The notes beneath the pieces are model-generated. The model saw nothing but the letters and a program-made list of their open reading frames with translations, ran no database searches and had not been told where the DNA came from. The position numbers and the translations under genes were made by a program. DNA of 64,000 bases from contig NZ_LR134266.1 in NCBI RefSeq assembly GCF_900636365.1, forward strand, positions 62,001-126,000, in the 5' to 3' direction. The stretch comes from Streptococcus viridans. Its GTDB lineage: Bacteria > Bacillota > Bacilli > Lactobacillales > Streptococcaceae. Each line of letters opens with the position of its first letter. Position 1 is the stretch's first letter. Shown here piece by piece: positions 16,379 to 26,249 of the stretch.

Positions 16379-16969
16379 ATGACGGATTATTCCCAATTAA
16401 AGGATTCCATCCTTGAACAGGCCCATGAAAAAGGCCGGAAATTAGTGGCGGAAGCGACGGCTAAGGTCCAAGCAGAAGCCCAGTTGCAGGAAGCTCGTTT
16501 GGTAGAAGAAAAGTTACACCAACGGGCGGTTCAATTGCAGACGATTGAGCGCCACTTGCAACGTGAAAGCCAACAAATTGAAAATCAAAAGCGCCAATCG
16601 ACACTGGTCACTAAGCAACGGGTTTTAAAAGAGTTGTTTGCGGATGCCTACCAGAAAATGGCGACATGGTCACGCCAGGAAGAACTCACATTTCTTCACC
16701 GTATTCTTCCTCGCTATGCGGACCAAGTAACCGTCTTAACCCTGGGTGCTGTGACGGCAGAGAAATTGACAGATCAAGATCGTCAGGATTTGATAGAGGC
16801 CTATCCACAACTTCAATTAGCGACAGAAACTCTTGCCCAAGAAGCTGGTTTTGTCCTTTCCTTTGGCAAAGTAGATGCCAGCTACCTCTACCGTGATTTG
16901 GTTGATGCTGTACGGGAGGAGCAGAGCTTCCATATGGCAGCCAGCATTTTTAAAGAAGAAAAGAACTAG
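16379..16969 (+). CDS. ntpE: V-type sodium ATPase subunit E
   Basis: A 196-residue peripheral stalk subunit: a long N-terminal charged helix (about residues 1-100) that pairs with the first gene product, then a small globular end that holds the catalytic head. AAAGGAGG precedes the ATG by 12 bases and 8 bases separate it from ntpC. The length is normal for the family. Confidence 0.92.
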   Translation: MTDYSQLKDSILEQAHEKGRKLVAEATAKVQAEAQLQEARLVEEKLHQRAVQLQTIERHLQRESQQIENQKRQSTLVTKQRVLKELFADAYQKMATWSRQEELTFLHRILPRYADQVTVLTLGAVTAEKLTDQDRQDLIEAYPQLQLATETLAQEAGFVLSFGKVDASYLYRDLVDAVREEQSFHMAASIFKEEKN

Positions 16970-16977
16970 GAGGGCCT

Positions 16978-17988
16978 ATGAGTGAACGGACGTATTCTCA
17001 AGTAAATACCGGGATTAGTGTACGTGAAGCTAGTTTTTTGAGCCCAGCTCAGTTTGATGCCCTTCTGAACAGTTCCGATGCAGAAGCGCGTGCCAATCTC
17101 TTGCAAGGGACGGCCTATGCCTTGGAGGCAGATCAACTGCGTCAAGTCCAAGTGGTCGAGCAAGCCTTGATGAAGCACCTTCTAGCTGAGTACGATTGGG
17201 CTTATCAGGTAGCTCCAAACCCAGCTGTGGTCGACCTCTTTGCCCTCAAGTACACCTATCACAATCTCAAGGTCTTCTTGAAAGAGCGAGCAACGGGGCG
17301 AGATTTGAATTTCTTGTTATTGGATGCAGGTCCCTATTCCTTAGCGGTTCTTGAACAAGTAGCCAAGACCTTTTCTTCAGAGAACTGCCCAGAATTTATG
17401 GCTCAAGAAGTAGCAGCGACCTGGCAGGAATATGTCGACTATCAGGACATTCGCGTTCTGGAGATCGGAATGGATCTGGCTTACTTTGATCATCTCAAAC
17501 GCTTGTCGAAAGACATGGGGCATCCACTTCTAGAATCGCTGGTCACCTTGACCATTGATTGTTACAATGTCATCACTGTTGAGCGGGCCCTCAGCCTGAA
17601 AAAGCCAGGCAGCTTTATGAAGCAACTCTTGTCCGATGCAGGGACCCTCTCAGCAAGAGAAGTCATCCAGTGCGTCGAGCAGGGCAACCTCATCAGTTGG
17701 TTCCAACAAGTTAATCCCTTGCCTTATGATGTGGAACTGTCTCGGTACGAAGAGCAGATGCGAGCAGGGAGAGTGAGCGCTGAGACAGTGGAATACCTGG
17801 AGCATGTGATCAAGTACCGAATTTTGGAACAAGCTTCCTTTGAGACAGACGGTCCCTTGCCTTTAGCTCGCTATCTCTTCGGAAAAGAGCTGGAGGTGAA
17901 GAATCTTCGTTTGGTCTTAACGGGCCTAGATAATCAGCTTCCAATTGACAAAATAAAAGAAAGGATGAGACCGATCTATGGCCAGTAA
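16978..17988 (+). CDS. ntpC: V-type sodium ATPase subunit C
   Basis: A 336-residue, all-helical, funnel-shaped subunit (d-subunit equivalent) that joins the K ring to the D-F shaft. The family pattern of three related helical bundles is visible, for example in FALKYTYHNLKVFLKERATG. AGGAGG lies 5 bases before the ATG. The last 11 bases overlap the next gene, a sign of coupled translation. Confidence 0.93.
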   Translation: MSERTYSQVNTGISVREASFLSPAQFDALLNSSDAEARANLLQGTAYALEADQLRQVQVVEQALMKHLLAEYDWAYQVAPNPAVVDLFALKYTYHNLKVFLKERATGRDLNFLLLDAGPYSLAVLEQVAKTFSSENCPEFMAQEVAATWQEYVDYQDIRVLEIGMDLAYFDHLKRLSKDMGHPLLESLVTLTIDCYNVITVERALSLKKPGSFMKQLLSDAGTLSAREVIQCVEQGNLISWFQQVNPLPYDVELSRYEEQMRAGRVSAETVEYLEHVIKYRILEQASFETDGPLPLARYLFGKELEVKNLRLVLTGLDNQLPIDKIKERMRPIYGQ

Positions 17989-18298
17989 AACGCAAAAAAT
18001 TGCCGTTGTGGGAAACCGAGATGCCATCCTTCCTTTTCAGATGATTGGCTTTCAGACCTTTCCCGTAGCAGAGGCTCAGGAAACCATCAATACCCTACGG
18101 CACTTGAGCCAAGAAGATTTTGGAATCATCTATCTGACGGAGGATATGGCTCAGGAAATCCCAGATACCATCGCCCACTACGATCGGCAAGTAACCCCAG
18201 CCGTCATCTTGATTCCTACTCATAAGGGATCGACTGGACTGGGACGGCAACGCATTCGCGATAATGTCGAAAAAGCGGTAGGACAGGATATTTTATGA
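17978..18298 (+). CDS. V-type sodium ATPase subunit F
   Basis: A 106-residue rotor subunit with a CheY-like fold (KIAVVGNRDAILPFQMIGF at the start, VTPAVILIPT near the end). It binds the central shaft subunit D. Enterococcus hirae names it NtpG, which causes confusion with the stalk subunit. It overlaps ntpC by 11 bases and the following acetyltransferase gene by 4 bases (ATGA). Confidence 0.9.
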   Translation: MASKTQKIAVVGNRDAILPFQMIGFQTFPVAEAQETINTLRHLSQEDFGIIYLTEDMAQEIPDTIAHYDRQVTPAVILIPTHKGSTGLGRQRIRDNVEKAVGQDIL

Positions 18299-18999
18299 GA
18301 ACAAATGAATTTGGTCAAACGATTGGAGATGCACTGCCGGATTTTACACTGGGGCGCTTGCCAGCTATTGAGCGGATCGAGGGTCGCTATACCGTAATTG
18401 AGCGCCTGTCAAAAGAAAAACACGGGGCGGATCTTTATCAGGTCTACGGGCCAGCCTCCCCAGCAGCTATGTGGACCTATCTGTTCAAAGGCCCTGCCCG
18501 CAATGAAGAGGAGTGGGACCGCTTATTAGATGATCTCATGGCAGCCCAAGGTCGCTTTTACTATGCGATTGTAGACAAAGATTCGGGCAAGGCATTAGGG
18601 ACTTTTTCTCTTATGCGGATTGATCCAGCCAACCGGGTGATCGAAGTCGGAGCAGTGACCTACTCACCAGCGCTCCAGAAGACTCGCATGGCAACCGAAG
18701 CCCAGTATCTGTTAGCACGCTATGTGTTTGAGGAGTTAGGCTACCGCCGCTATGAGTGGAAATGCGATGCCTTAAACCAAGCTTCTCGCAAAGCAGCTGA
18801 GCGCTTGGGGTTCACCTATGAAGGGTGTTTCCGTCAGGCTGTTGTTTATAAAGGTCGGACTCGAGACACAGATTGGTTGTCTATCATTGACCAAGAATGG
18901 CCAGCAATCAAAGAGCGTTTCGAAGCTTGGTTGGATCCAACTAATTTCGAGGCCAATGGTCAACAAAAGCAATCTCTAAGAGAGATAGCACAAAAGTAA
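18295..18999 (+). CDS. GNAT-family N-acetyltransferase inside the ntp operon
   Basis: A 234-residue RimJ/RimL-type acetyltransferase. The N-terminal 50 residues are an extension; the GNAT core holds GTFSLMRIDPANRVIEVGAV, the acetyl-CoA region QKTRMATEAQYLLARYVFEE and the C-terminal AAERLGFTYEG with its typical aromatic tail. Its ATG overlaps the stop of the F subunit gene and it precedes ntpA by 33 bases, so it must be made with the ATPase. The target is unknown; an ATPase subunit N-terminus or side chain is one possibility. Confidence 0.88.
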   Translation: MRTNEFGQTIGDALPDFTLGRLPAIERIEGRYTVIERLSKEKHGADLYQVYGPASPAAMWTYLFKGPARNEEEWDRLLDDLMAAQGRFYYAIVDKDSGKALGTFSLMRIDPANRVIEVGAVTYSPALQKTRMATEAQYLLARYVFEELGYRRYEWKCDALNQASRKAAERLGFTYEGCFRQAVVYKGRTRDTDWLSIIDQEWPAIKERFEAWLDPTNFEANGQQKQSLREIAQK

Positions 19000-19032
19000 A
19001 ACAAAGAAACAAAGGATTCCCAGGAGGAATAC

Positions 19033-20823
19033 ATGACTCAAGGAAAAATTATTAAAGTTTCCGGTCCCTTGGTGGTTGCATCAGGGATGCAGGAGGCCAA
19101 TATCCAAGACATTTGCCGGGTCGGCGATCTTGGTTTGATTGGTGAAATTATTGAGATGCGTCGGGACGAAGCATCTATCCAAGTATATGAAGAAACGTCT
19201 GGAGTCGGTCCAGGAGAACCAGTGGTAACAACCGGAGCTCCCCTTTCTGTTGAGTTGGGACCAGGTTTGATCTCTCAGATGTTTGACGGAATCCAACGCC
19301 CCTTGGAACGTTTCCAAGAAGTCACCGCCAGCGATTTTTTGGTTCGTGGGGTGCAAGTTCCTAATCTCGATCGTGACACCAAATGGACCTTCGAACCAAG
19401 TGTAGCAGAAGGAACTGAGGTAGTCGCAGGAGACATCGTTGGTACCGTTCAGGAGACCAATATGGTGGAACACCGCATCATGGTACCATTTGGAGTCAGT
19501 GGACGTGTGACCAAGATCGCAGCAGGTTCTTACACAGTGGAAGAGCCAGTTTATGAGATCGAGCAGGCAGATGGTAGTCTCTTTACTGGTACTTTGATGC
19601 AAAAATGGCCAGTTCGTCGAGGCCGTCCCTTTGCACAAAAACTGATCCCAGTAGAACCTTTGGTTACAGGTCAACGGGTCATCGATACCTTCTTCCCTGT
19701 GACTAAGGGTGGAGCTGCAGCTGTTCCTGGTCCTTTCGGAGCTGGGAAAACAGTGGTGCAACACCAGGTGGCCAAGTTTGCCAATGTAGACATCGTGATT
19801 TATGTCGGTTGTGGGGAACGTGGAAACGAAATGACGGACGTTCTGAATGAATTTCCAGAATTGATCGATCCAACAACTGGCCAATCCATCATGCAACGGA
19901 CGGTTTTGATCGCCAACACTTCGAACATGCCAGTGGCAGCGCGTGAAGCTTCCATCTACACAGGGATCACCATTGCCGAATATTTCCGTGATATGGGCTA
20001 TTCCGTTGCCATCATGGCCGATTCGACATCGCGCTGGGCAGAAGCTCTTCGTGAAATGTCTGGTCGTCTAGAAGAAATGCCAGGGGATGAAGGCTACCCG
20101 GCCTACCTTGGTAGCCGGATTGCTGAGTACTACGAACGGGCCGGTCGAGTCAAGACACTTGGAACCACTGCGCGTGAAGGCTCTATTACGGCGATTGGTG
20201 CCGTTTCTCCTCCGGGTGGAGATATCTCAGAGCCGGTGACCCAAAATACCTTGCGGATCGTCAAGGTTTTCTGGGGATTAGATGCTCAGTTGGCGCAGCG
20301 TCGCCACTTCCCAGCCATCAACTGGTTGAGTTCTTATTCCCTTTACCAGGATGAGGTGGGCCAATATATCGATCAGCATGAGCAGATTAGCTGGGCAGAA
20401 AAAGTCACCCGCGCCATGAATCTGTTGCAAAAAGAGAGTGAATTGCAAGAAATCGTGCGTTTGGTTGGTCTGGATTCCTTGTCTGAAAAAGACCGCTTAA
20501 CCATGAATGCAGCCAAGATGATCCGCGAAGACTACCTGCAACAAAATGCCTTTGATGAAGTGGACACCTATACTTCCTTCAGCAAGCAGGTAGCCTTGTT
20601 GACCAACATTTTGACCTTTGACCAAGAAAGTCAGAAAGCGCTAGAATTAGGGGCCTACTTCACAGAAATCATGGAAGGAACGGTAGACCTTCGGGACCGC
20701 ATTGCCCGTAGCAAGTTCATCCATGAGGATCAGTTGGGCACCATCCAAGCCTTGAAAGAAGAAATCGTAGAATCCCTACACCAAATCGTCGCAAAAGGAG
20801 GAGTAGACAATGAGCGTGATTAA
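19033..20823 (+). CDS. ntpA: V-type sodium ATPase catalytic subunit A
   Basis: A 596-residue catalytic head subunit. The Walker A loop GPFGAGKT is at 233-240 and GERGNEM follows at about 261-267. The A-type insert (bulge domain, about 115-200) sets it apart from F-type beta subunits. Three copies alternate with NtpB and hydrolyse ATP. AGGAGG precedes the ATG; the 3' end overlaps ntpB by 14 bases. Confidence 0.97.
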   Translation: MTQGKIIKVSGPLVVASGMQEANIQDICRVGDLGLIGEIIEMRRDEASIQVYEETSGVGPGEPVVTTGAPLSVELGPGLISQMFDGIQRPLERFQEVTASDFLVRGVQVPNLDRDTKWTFEPSVAEGTEVVAGDIVGTVQETNMVEHRIMVPFGVSGRVTKIAAGSYTVEEPVYEIEQADGSLFTGTLMQKWPVRRGRPFAQKLIPVEPLVTGQRVIDTFFPVTKGGAAAVPGPFGAGKTVVQHQVAKFANVDIVIYVGCGERGNEMTDVLNEFPELIDPTTGQSIMQRTVLIANTSNMPVAAREASIYTGITIAEYFRDMGYSVAIMADSTSRWAEALREMSGRLEEMPGDEGYPAYLGSRIAEYYERAGRVKTLGTTAREGSITAIGAVSPPGGDISEPVTQNTLRIVKVFWGLDAQLAQRRHFPAINWLSSYSLYQDEVGQYIDQHEQISWAEKVTRAMNLLQKESELQEIVRLVGLDSLSEKDRLTMNAAKMIREDYLQQNAFDEVDTYTSFSKQVALLTNILTFDQESQKALELGAYFTEIMEGTVDLRDRIARSKFIHEDQLGTIQALKEEIVESLHQIVAKGGVDNERD

Positions 20824-22207
20824 AGAATACCGTACTGTCAGCGAAGTTGTTGGCCCCTTGATGATTGTCGATCAGGTTCAAGGGGTTCACTACAATGAAC
20901 TCGTAGAAATCAAGCTCCATGACGGAACAACCCGTCAGGGACAAGTCCTCGAAGTCCAAGAAGACAAGGCCATGGTCCAACTCTTTGAAGGATCTAGCGG
21001 GATCAACTTGGAAAAAGCCAAGGTTCGCTTTACCGGACGTCCCCTAGAACTTCCAGTGTCCGAAGACATGGTGGGCCGGATCTTTAACGGGATGGGCAAA
21101 CCCATCGATGGTGGTCCAGAGATTATCCCAGAGAAGTACTTGGACATTGATGGGCAAGCCATCAACCCTGTTTCGCGGGACTATCCGGATGAATTTATCC
21201 AAACAGGGATCTCAGCCATTGACCATTTGAATACCTTGGTTCGGGGTCAAAAACTCCCAGTCTTCTCAGGTTCTGGTCTTCCTCACAAGGAGTTGGCGGC
21301 TCAGATTGCTCGTCAAGCGACGGTGCTTAATTCTGAAGAAAACTTCGCCGTGGTCTTAGCGGCCATGGGAATTACCTTTGAAGAAGCCGAATTCTTTATG
21401 AACGACCTGCGGGAAACAGGGGCTATTGATCGCTCTGTCCTCTTCATCAACCTAGCTAATGACCCAGCTATCGAGCGGATTGCGACCCCTCGGATCGCCT
21501 TGACCGCGGCAGAATATTTGGCCTATGAAAAAGACATGCACGTCTTGGTCATTATGACCGACATGACTAACTACTGTGAAGCCCTTCGGGAAGTATCCGC
21601 TGCTCGCCGGGAGGTTCCAGGACGTCGGGGATATCCAGGGTATCTTTATACCAACCTCTCGACCCTCTACGAACGTGCGGGACGCTTGGTTGGGAAGAAA
21701 GGATCTGTGACTCAGATTCCAATCCTCTCCATGCCGGAGGATGACATCACCCACCCAATCCCTGACTTGACAGGCTACATCACCGAAGGTCAGATTATTC
21801 TGTCTCGTGATCTATACAATAGTGGTTACCGCCCACCGATCAATGTCCTTCCTTCCCTTTCTCGTTTGAAAGACAAGGGTTCTGGTGAAGGCAAGACTCG
21901 GAAAGACCATGCAGCGACCATGAACCAGCTCTTTGCGGCCTATGCTCAAGGGAAACAAGCAAAAGAGTTAGCTGTGGTTCTTGGGGAGTCTGCCTTGTCA
22001 GATACAGACAAGCTCTATGTCAAATTTACCGATCGTTTTGAGAAAGAATACATCAACCAAGGCTTTACTACCAATCGGACCATTCAAGAAAGTCTGGATC
22101 TAGGCTGGGAATTGCTGTCTATCTTGCCACGGACAGAGCTCAAGCGGATCAAGGATGATATGATTGATGAATACCTCCCAAAAACTTCCAAGGAAGCACA
22201 AGCCTAG
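20810..22207 (+). CDS. ntpB: V-type sodium ATPase subunit B
   Basis: A 465-residue non-catalytic head subunit. Instead of a Walker A loop it has [18 protein letters not shown], the normal B-subunit form. The arginine-finger region [15 protein letters not shown] is conserved. Its start overlaps ntpA by 14 bases with AAAGGAGG inside the ntpA end, ensuring 1:1 synthesis. Confidence 0.97.
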   Translation: MSVIKEYRTVSEVVGPLMIVDQVQGVHYNELVEIKLHDGTTRQGQVLEVQEDKAMVQLFEGSSGINLEKAKVRFTGRPLELPVSEDMVGRIFNGMGKPIDGGPEIIPEKYLDIDGQAINPVSRDYPDEFIQTGISAIDHLNTLVRGQKLPVFSGSGLPHKELAAQIARQATVLNSEENFAVVLAAMGITFEEAEFFMNDLRETGAIDRSVLFINLANDPAIERIATPRIALTAAEYLAYEKDMHVLVIMTDMTNYCEALREVSAARREVPGRRGYPGYLYTNLSTLYERAGRLVGKKGSVTQIPILSMPEDDITHPIPDLTGYITEGQIILSRDLYNSGYRPPINVLPSLSRLKDKGSGEGKTRKDHAATMNQLFAAYAQGKQAKELAVVLGESALSDTDKLYVKFTDRFEKEYINQGFTTNRTIQESLDLGWELLSILPRTELKRIKDDMIDEYLPKTSKEAQA

Positions 22208-22228
22208 GAGTAGAAAGGAGGAAGTCAA

Positions 22229-22852
22229 ATGGCACGATTAAATGTCAAACCCACCCGGATGGAGTTAAATACCCTCAAAGAGCGTCTGAAGACAGCAACT
22301 AGAGGCCATAAACTTCTCAAGGACAAGCGGGATGAACTCATGCGACGCTTCATCGAATCGGTCCGTGAAAATGACCGCCTCCGCCAGAAGGTTGAGGCAG
22401 CTCTCATTGGCAATATGCAAGAATTTGTCCTCGCTAAATGTCTGGAGAATGACCTCATGGTCCAGGAAATCTTTGCGGTGCCGACGCGTGAGGTCAGTCT
22501 GCATATCGAGACGGAGAATATCATGAGTGTGCGCGTGCCCAAGATGCATGCTCATATCGATAATCCGTATAGAGACGATGAGGGAGACGTGGTATACAGC
22601 TACGTGGTTTCCAATAGTCAGATGGATAGCACCATTCAAGAAATGGAAGAACTCCTACCAGACCTGCTGCGCCTAGCAGAGATTGAAAAAACTTGTCAAC
22701 TCATGGCTGATGAGATTGAAAAAACGCGTCGTCGGGTCAATGGACTCGAGTATGCGACCATTCCAGACCTCAAGGAAACCATCTACTATATCGAAATGAA
22801 ACTCGAAGAAGCTGAACGCGCCAACCTCGTCAGAATGATGAAGGTCAAATAA
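22229..22852 (+). CDS. ntpD: V-type sodium ATPase subunit D
   Basis: A 207-residue central shaft subunit forming a long antiparallel coiled coil: N-terminal [19 protein letters not shown] and C-terminal [20 protein letters not shown], both family signatures. It rotates with F and C inside the A3B3 head. GAAAGGAGG precedes the ATG. It is the last gene of the operon; a structured element and terminator begin at its stop codon. Confidence 0.95.
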   Translation: MARLNVKPTRMELNTLKERLKTATRGHKLLKDKRDELMRRFIESVRENDRLRQKVEAALIGNMQEFVLAKCLENDLMVQEIFAVPTREVSLHIETENIMSVRVPKMHAHIDNPYRDDEGDVVYSYVVSNSQMDSTIQEMEELLPDLLRLAEIEKTCQLMADEIEKTRRRVNGLEYATIPDLKETIYYIEMKLEEAERANLVRMMKVK

Positions 22853-22950
22853 GATACAAAGCCGTTAAGCAACTCAAAGGAAAATAGGAAATCCAACGAC
22901 GAAGCGACCGCTTCTAGTTGGATTTATCTTTTTCCAAAGAGTTGTAGGCG
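22853..22950 (+). ncRNA. Structured repeat element, copy A (shorter relative; terminator of the ntp operon)
   Basis: Beginning at the base after the ntpD stop, GATACAAAG leads into nested stems: AACTC/GAGTT, an AAA/AAA internal loop, GGAAAA/TTTTCC, a TAGG/ATCT internal loop, AAATCCAAC/GTTGGATTT and a capping GAAGC/GCTTC hairpin. The same plan appears at 58721 and 59332 in the spc operon with different bases but the same internal loops. This copy lacks the closing GTATC arm of the other two. The T-rich 3' arm can also end transcription. Confidence 0.7.
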
Positions 22951-22985
22951 TGTTAAATTATAAGATATAAAGGCGTTAAAAATAG

Positions 22986-23030
22986 CACCCCAAGTGATGT
23001 TTACAGGAGACGGACTTGGGGTGTTTTTTA
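22986..23030 (+). terminator. Strong intrinsic terminator
   Basis: A perfect 10-bp stem, CACCCCAAGT / ACTTGGGGTG, with an 18-base loop and a T6 run. A promoter-like pair (TTGTAG 22942, TATAAA 22966, 18-bp spacer) precedes it, so it might end a very short RNA. Confidence 0.8.
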
Positions 23031-23139
23031 ACCTCTATTCAACTGAAAAATCTTCTAAAATCCCTTGGTTCAGGGCTCTCAAAGGCTTCTGATACAATGA
23101 ATTTGTTTGATTATCCAAATAGTACTAACTGTCATTAAT

Positions 23140-23156
23140 TGTTAAGAGAATGTAAC
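23140..23156 (+). promoter_or_regulatory. WalR (VicR/YycF) box
   Basis: TGTTAAGAGAATGTAAC fits the WalR consensus TGTWAH-N5-TGTWAH exactly. It lies about 80 bp upstream of an extended -10 (TGGTAGAAT, 23232-23240) that serves the LysM gene. Confidence 0.82.
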
Positions 23157-23298
23157 AAGAAAGGGCTAATGTTACAAATTAGGGTCAGTTAGATTAAAAG
23201 AAAAGAAGAGGCATTCCCCGGACAAAAAATGTGGTAGAATATTAACTGTATCTGTATGGAGATAAATCTCCGATAATAAGAAAACGAGGAAAGAACGT

Positions 23299-24471
23299 AT
23301 GAAGAAAGTAAACAAAAAAGCTCTAATTGCTTCGACTGTTGCTATGGCGGTCTTGCCATTTACAACTGGTAAAGCAGAATCAAATGGGGACTGGGTTGCC
23401 CGTTCTGTAGATGAAATTCGTGCAGATATTTCAACTTCAGAAAACAAACAAACCTACACTATCAAGTATGGGGATACCCTAAGCACGATTGCGGAAGCTT
23501 TGAATGTTGACGTAACTGTTTTGGCAAACTTGAACCAAATTAGCAACATTGATTTGATTTTCCCAGGAACTGTCTTGACAACAACTGTCAATGATCAAAA
23601 CCAAGTGACAGGTGTAGAAATCCAAACTCCTACAGCAGGCAATGCTGACGCAACTGTGACAACTTCTGCTGATTTGACAAACAACCAAATCAAAGTGGAC
23701 AACCAAACTGTTGCAGTAGGTGATTTGACAAAACCAGTAGCAGATGAAAGCAACCAAGCTGTAGAACTCCCTCAAGCACCTGCAGTTGTAGCAGCAGTGG
23801 CAGACCAAGTATCAGAAAGCTTGCCAACTCCAGAAGCACCAGCTGAAACACCTGCCCCAGCAGCTCCAGTAGCAGAGGAAGCCCCAGCACCAGTTGTTGA
23901 AGAAGCACCTGCGCAACCTGCTGCAGCGCCAGCTGAAGTAGCGGCTCCTGTAGAAGCACCAGTTGTTGAGGAAGCCCCAGCGGCTCCAGTAGCTGAACCA
24001 GCTCCAGTCGTAGAAGTTCCAGCAGAACCAGAAGTTACTGCGGTTGCTTCAACACCACAATATGGTGCACCAGCACCAGTTGTTGATACGACAGCTTCAA
24101 CTCCTTCAACAGCAACTCCAACTTCAAATGAAGGTCTTCGACCTCAAACAATTAAATTCAAAGAACAAGTGATTAATGAACTTGGCTTGACTGATATTGG
24201 TGGTTACCGTCCTGGTGACCCAGAAGATCACGGTAAAGGTCTTGCGGTCGACGTCATGGTTCCAGAAAGTTCAGCGATTGGTGATCAAGTAGCTCAATAT
24301 GCAATCGATCACATGCAAGAAAATGGAATTTCTTATATCATCTGGAAACAACGTTTCTATGCTCCAGTAAATAACATTTATGGACCAGCAAACACTTGGA
24401 ATGAAATGCCAGACCGTGGTAGCGTAACAGAAAATCACTACGACCACGTACACGTATCATTTTACGAATAA
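23299..24471 (+). CDS. Secreted LysM-domain cell wall protein
   Basis: A 390-residue exported protein. A signal peptide covers about residues 1-26, with a basic MKKVNKK start. A LysM peptidoglycan-binding domain follows (about 50-97, YTIKYGDTLSTIAEALNVDV). A long Ala/Pro/Glu-rich wall-spanning stretch runs from about 165 to 255. The C-terminal domain (about 275-390; GGYRPGDPEDHGKGLAVDVM ... HYDHVHVSFYE) has the His/Asp pattern of peptidase-like wall domains. A WalR box upstream ties it to wall homeostasis. Pneumococcus has a similar LysM protein (SP_0107 type). Enzymatic activity is not proven. Confidence 0.88.
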   Translation: MKKVNKKALIASTVAMAVLPFTTGKAESNGDWVARSVDEIRADISTSENKQTYTIKYGDTLSTIAEALNVDVTVLANLNQISNIDLIFPGTVLTTTVNDQNQVTGVEIQTPTAGNADATVTTSADLTNNQIKVDNQTVAVGDLTKPVADESNQAVELPQAPAVVAAVADQVSESLPTPEAPAETPAPAAPVAEEAPAPVVEEAPAQPAAAPAEVAAPVEAPVVEEAPAAPVAEPAPVVEVPAEPEVTAVASTPQYGAPAPVVDTTASTPSTATPTSNEGLRPQTIKFKEQVINELGLTDIGGYRPGDPEDHGKGLAVDVMVPESSAIGDQVAQYAIDHMQENGISYIIWKQRFYAPVNNIYGPANTWNEMPDRGSVTENHYDHVHVSFYE

Positions 24472-24483
24472 TTAAGACATAGC

Positions 24484-24514
24484 AAAGAATCAGGATATTC
24501 CTGATTCTTTTTTT
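24484..24514 (+). terminator. Intrinsic terminator
   Basis: A perfect 12-bp stem, AAAGAATCAGGA / TCCTGATTCTTT, with a 3-base loop and T7 tail. Confidence 0.93.
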
Positions 24515-24529
24515 GTATAAAAAATAGAG

Positions 24530-24702
24530 AGTGGGACAGAAATCGGTAATTCGTTAGAATTCAATTTCGTCGTCCCACCTCCGCACAGTTGAGTAAGGCT
24601 GTAAAAGCTGATGAAATCAGCCTAGTAGAGCCCACTCAACCACTGCGTCTTGCTCGACAATCCAAAGACAATTGAGAGGCTAGGACTTTTGTCCCAGCCT
24701 CT
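24530..24702. repeat. Three-hairpin intergenic repeat, inverted copy
   Basis: Three consecutive stem-loops: GTGGGAC/GTCCCAC with inner GAAAT/ATTTC and AATTC/GAATT; CGCACAGTTGAGT/ACTCAACCACTGCG with inner AGCTGAT/AATCAGC; and GAGGCTAGGAC/GTCCCAGCCTC. The motifs CAGTTGA and CAACCACTGCG are the reverse complement of those in the repeats at 26250 and 51664, so all three belong to one family. On the minus strand the last hairpin can end the MFS gene. Confidence 0.75.
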
Positions 24703-24708
24703 ATTGGA

Positions 24709-25881
24709 TTATAGGATAACATCAGATTTTTCTACTTGATAGAGAGCCATACTCATAAACAAAGCAACAACAAGAAGAATAAGAATCCCGGGTGTCCAAG
24801 AGTGGAAGACTTGTTGGCTTGAACCAAATAAGATAGGTCCAAGTGCAGCAAAGACGTATCCTCCCGTTTGAGCTAGTCCAGAGAGCTGAGCAGTTTTCTC
24901 AGGAGAGCTAGACTTCATGGAGAAGGTGACCATGAGGTAAGGGAATAAGATACTCGTAAAACTTCCGATCAAGATATTCAGGATCAACCAGTAAATGAAG
25001 TTGTCTGTTTTCAGTAACAGCATGGCTATTCCAGTAAAACCAGCTAAAACAGTTGTCATCAGCATGATGCGACGGTTTCGTTCAGAAAGGCTGGTGGTGA
25101 GACTTGGAATGGTCATAGAGAAGGGAAGACTCATCAGGGTAAATACAGATGCTAAAATTCCTGCATTGGCTTGACTGATGCCGGCTTGGGTCGCCATGGT
25201 AGGAAGCCAGGTCATCGTGGTATAGAACAAGAGAGATTGTAGACCACAGAAGAGCATGATAGCCCAGACCTTACCATTCTTATACCAGCTAGTCTTATTA
25301 TCATTAGAAGAGGAGCTTTTTTTCAAATAATGATTATGACGAGCATTGGGGAGCCAGATGACAAGAGCGATCGCACAGACAAGGGTCAGCACCCAAACCA
25401 GACCTTGCCAAGAGGTGGCTTGAGTGATAGGAACAGCGACAGAAGAAGCTACCGCAGTAGACAAGCCCATTGCAGTGATATAAAGGGTTGTTAAGAAGCC
25501 AAGACGTTTTGGCTCATTGGCTTGGATCAGGCTTGGTAGAAGGACATTGATAAAGGCAATAGCAGCACCAATCAAAAGAGTTCCCACATAGAGGAGAGGC
25601 AGATTGATGGTGCGTAGAGCAGATCCAATCGTCATCAGGATCAAGACTCCGAGAAAGAGTCGCTCAATCCCAAAGCGTCTGGCCCAGCTAGTAGCAAAAG
25701 GAGAGAAAATAGCGAATGTTAGGAGGGGTAGACTCGTCAAGAGGCCAAGAGAACTTACCTCGACACCAAAGCTAGTAGCGATATCTGATAAGACAGTGGA
25801 TAGGGTCGTAAATGGGGCCCGCAAGACCACTCCTAGTAAAAGGATCCCTGGAATGAGAAAACGTGAATGGTTTTGTTTCAT
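24709..25881 (-). CDS. MFS transporter, CynX/NimT-like
   Basis: A 390-residue integral membrane protein with twelve predicted helices. The N-terminus (LIPGILLLGVVLRAPFTTL) and the region around residue 70 are typical of the cyanate/2-nitroimidazole transporter branch of the major facilitator superfamily. The substrate cannot be told from the sequence. The start at 25881 was chosen for AAGGAGG 8 bases upstream; the longer frame to 25932 runs into the promoter. It is a single-gene unit. Confidence 0.87.
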   Translation of the reverse strand: MKQNHSRFLIPGILLLGVVLRAPFTTLSTVLSDIATSFGVEVSSLGLLTSLPLLTFAIFSPFATSWARRFGIERLFLGVLILMTIGSALRTINLPLLYVGTLLIGAAIAFINVLLPSLIQANEPKRLGFLTTLYITAMGLSTAVASSVAVPITQATSWQGLVWVLTLVCAIALVIWLPNARHNHYLKKSSSSNDNKTSWYKNGKVWAIMLFCGLQSLLFYTTMTWLPTMATQAGISQANAGILASVFTLMSLPFSMTIPSLTTSLSERNRRIMLMTTVLAGFTGIAMLLLKTDNFIYWLILNILIGSFTSILFPYLMVTFSMKSSSPEKTAQLSGLAQTGGYVFAALGPILFGSSQQVFHSWTPGILILLVVALFMSMALYQVEKSDVIL

Positions 25882-25920
25882 AATGTACCTCCTTGTTCGA
25901 AAATGAACAGCATCCGTATC

Positions 25921-25949
25921 ATTATAGCACAAGAAGTTAGAGGAGGCAA
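25921..25949 (-). promoter_or_regulatory. Promoter of the MFS gene
   Basis: On the minus strand TTGCCT, a 17-bp spacer and TATAAT, with TGC before the -10 (extended -10). Confidence 0.8.
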
Positions 25950-26075
25950 AAGGAATTATCGGGAAATAAAGCCCGTAAAATAGCTGTTTTGCCTACAAAT
26001 ATAGGAAACAATAGAAAGGTCGAACTGAAAAAATTTTTTGAAGGTTTTAAAACTTTTTTCTCACATATATTTATA

Positions 26076-26200
26076 GGAACGTCATTTTCGCTCCGCTCAA
26101 ACTGCGTCAACGTACCTAAACTCGCCGATCCTCGTAAAAAAATAAGGAACGTAGTTCTCACTAGCGTTCGAACTGCATCAATGTACCTAAGCTCGTCTAC
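26076..26200. repeat. Two degenerate 55-bp direct repeats
   Basis: Units at 26076-26130 and 26146-26200 share GGAACGT at the start and AACTGC.TCAA.GTACCTAA.CTCG near the end, with a 70-bp period. No gene is seen in this part of the 758-base gap; the origin is unknown. Confidence 0.6.
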
Positions 26201-26249
26201 GCCCTTATCAGGCTTAGTTAGATGAAATAGGTTTAGTAATAATTACATA

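Noticed and set aside
19081..19896. Long minus-strand frame opposite ntpA
   Set aside because: Shadow of a highly conserved gene; no ribosome binding site or recognisable product.
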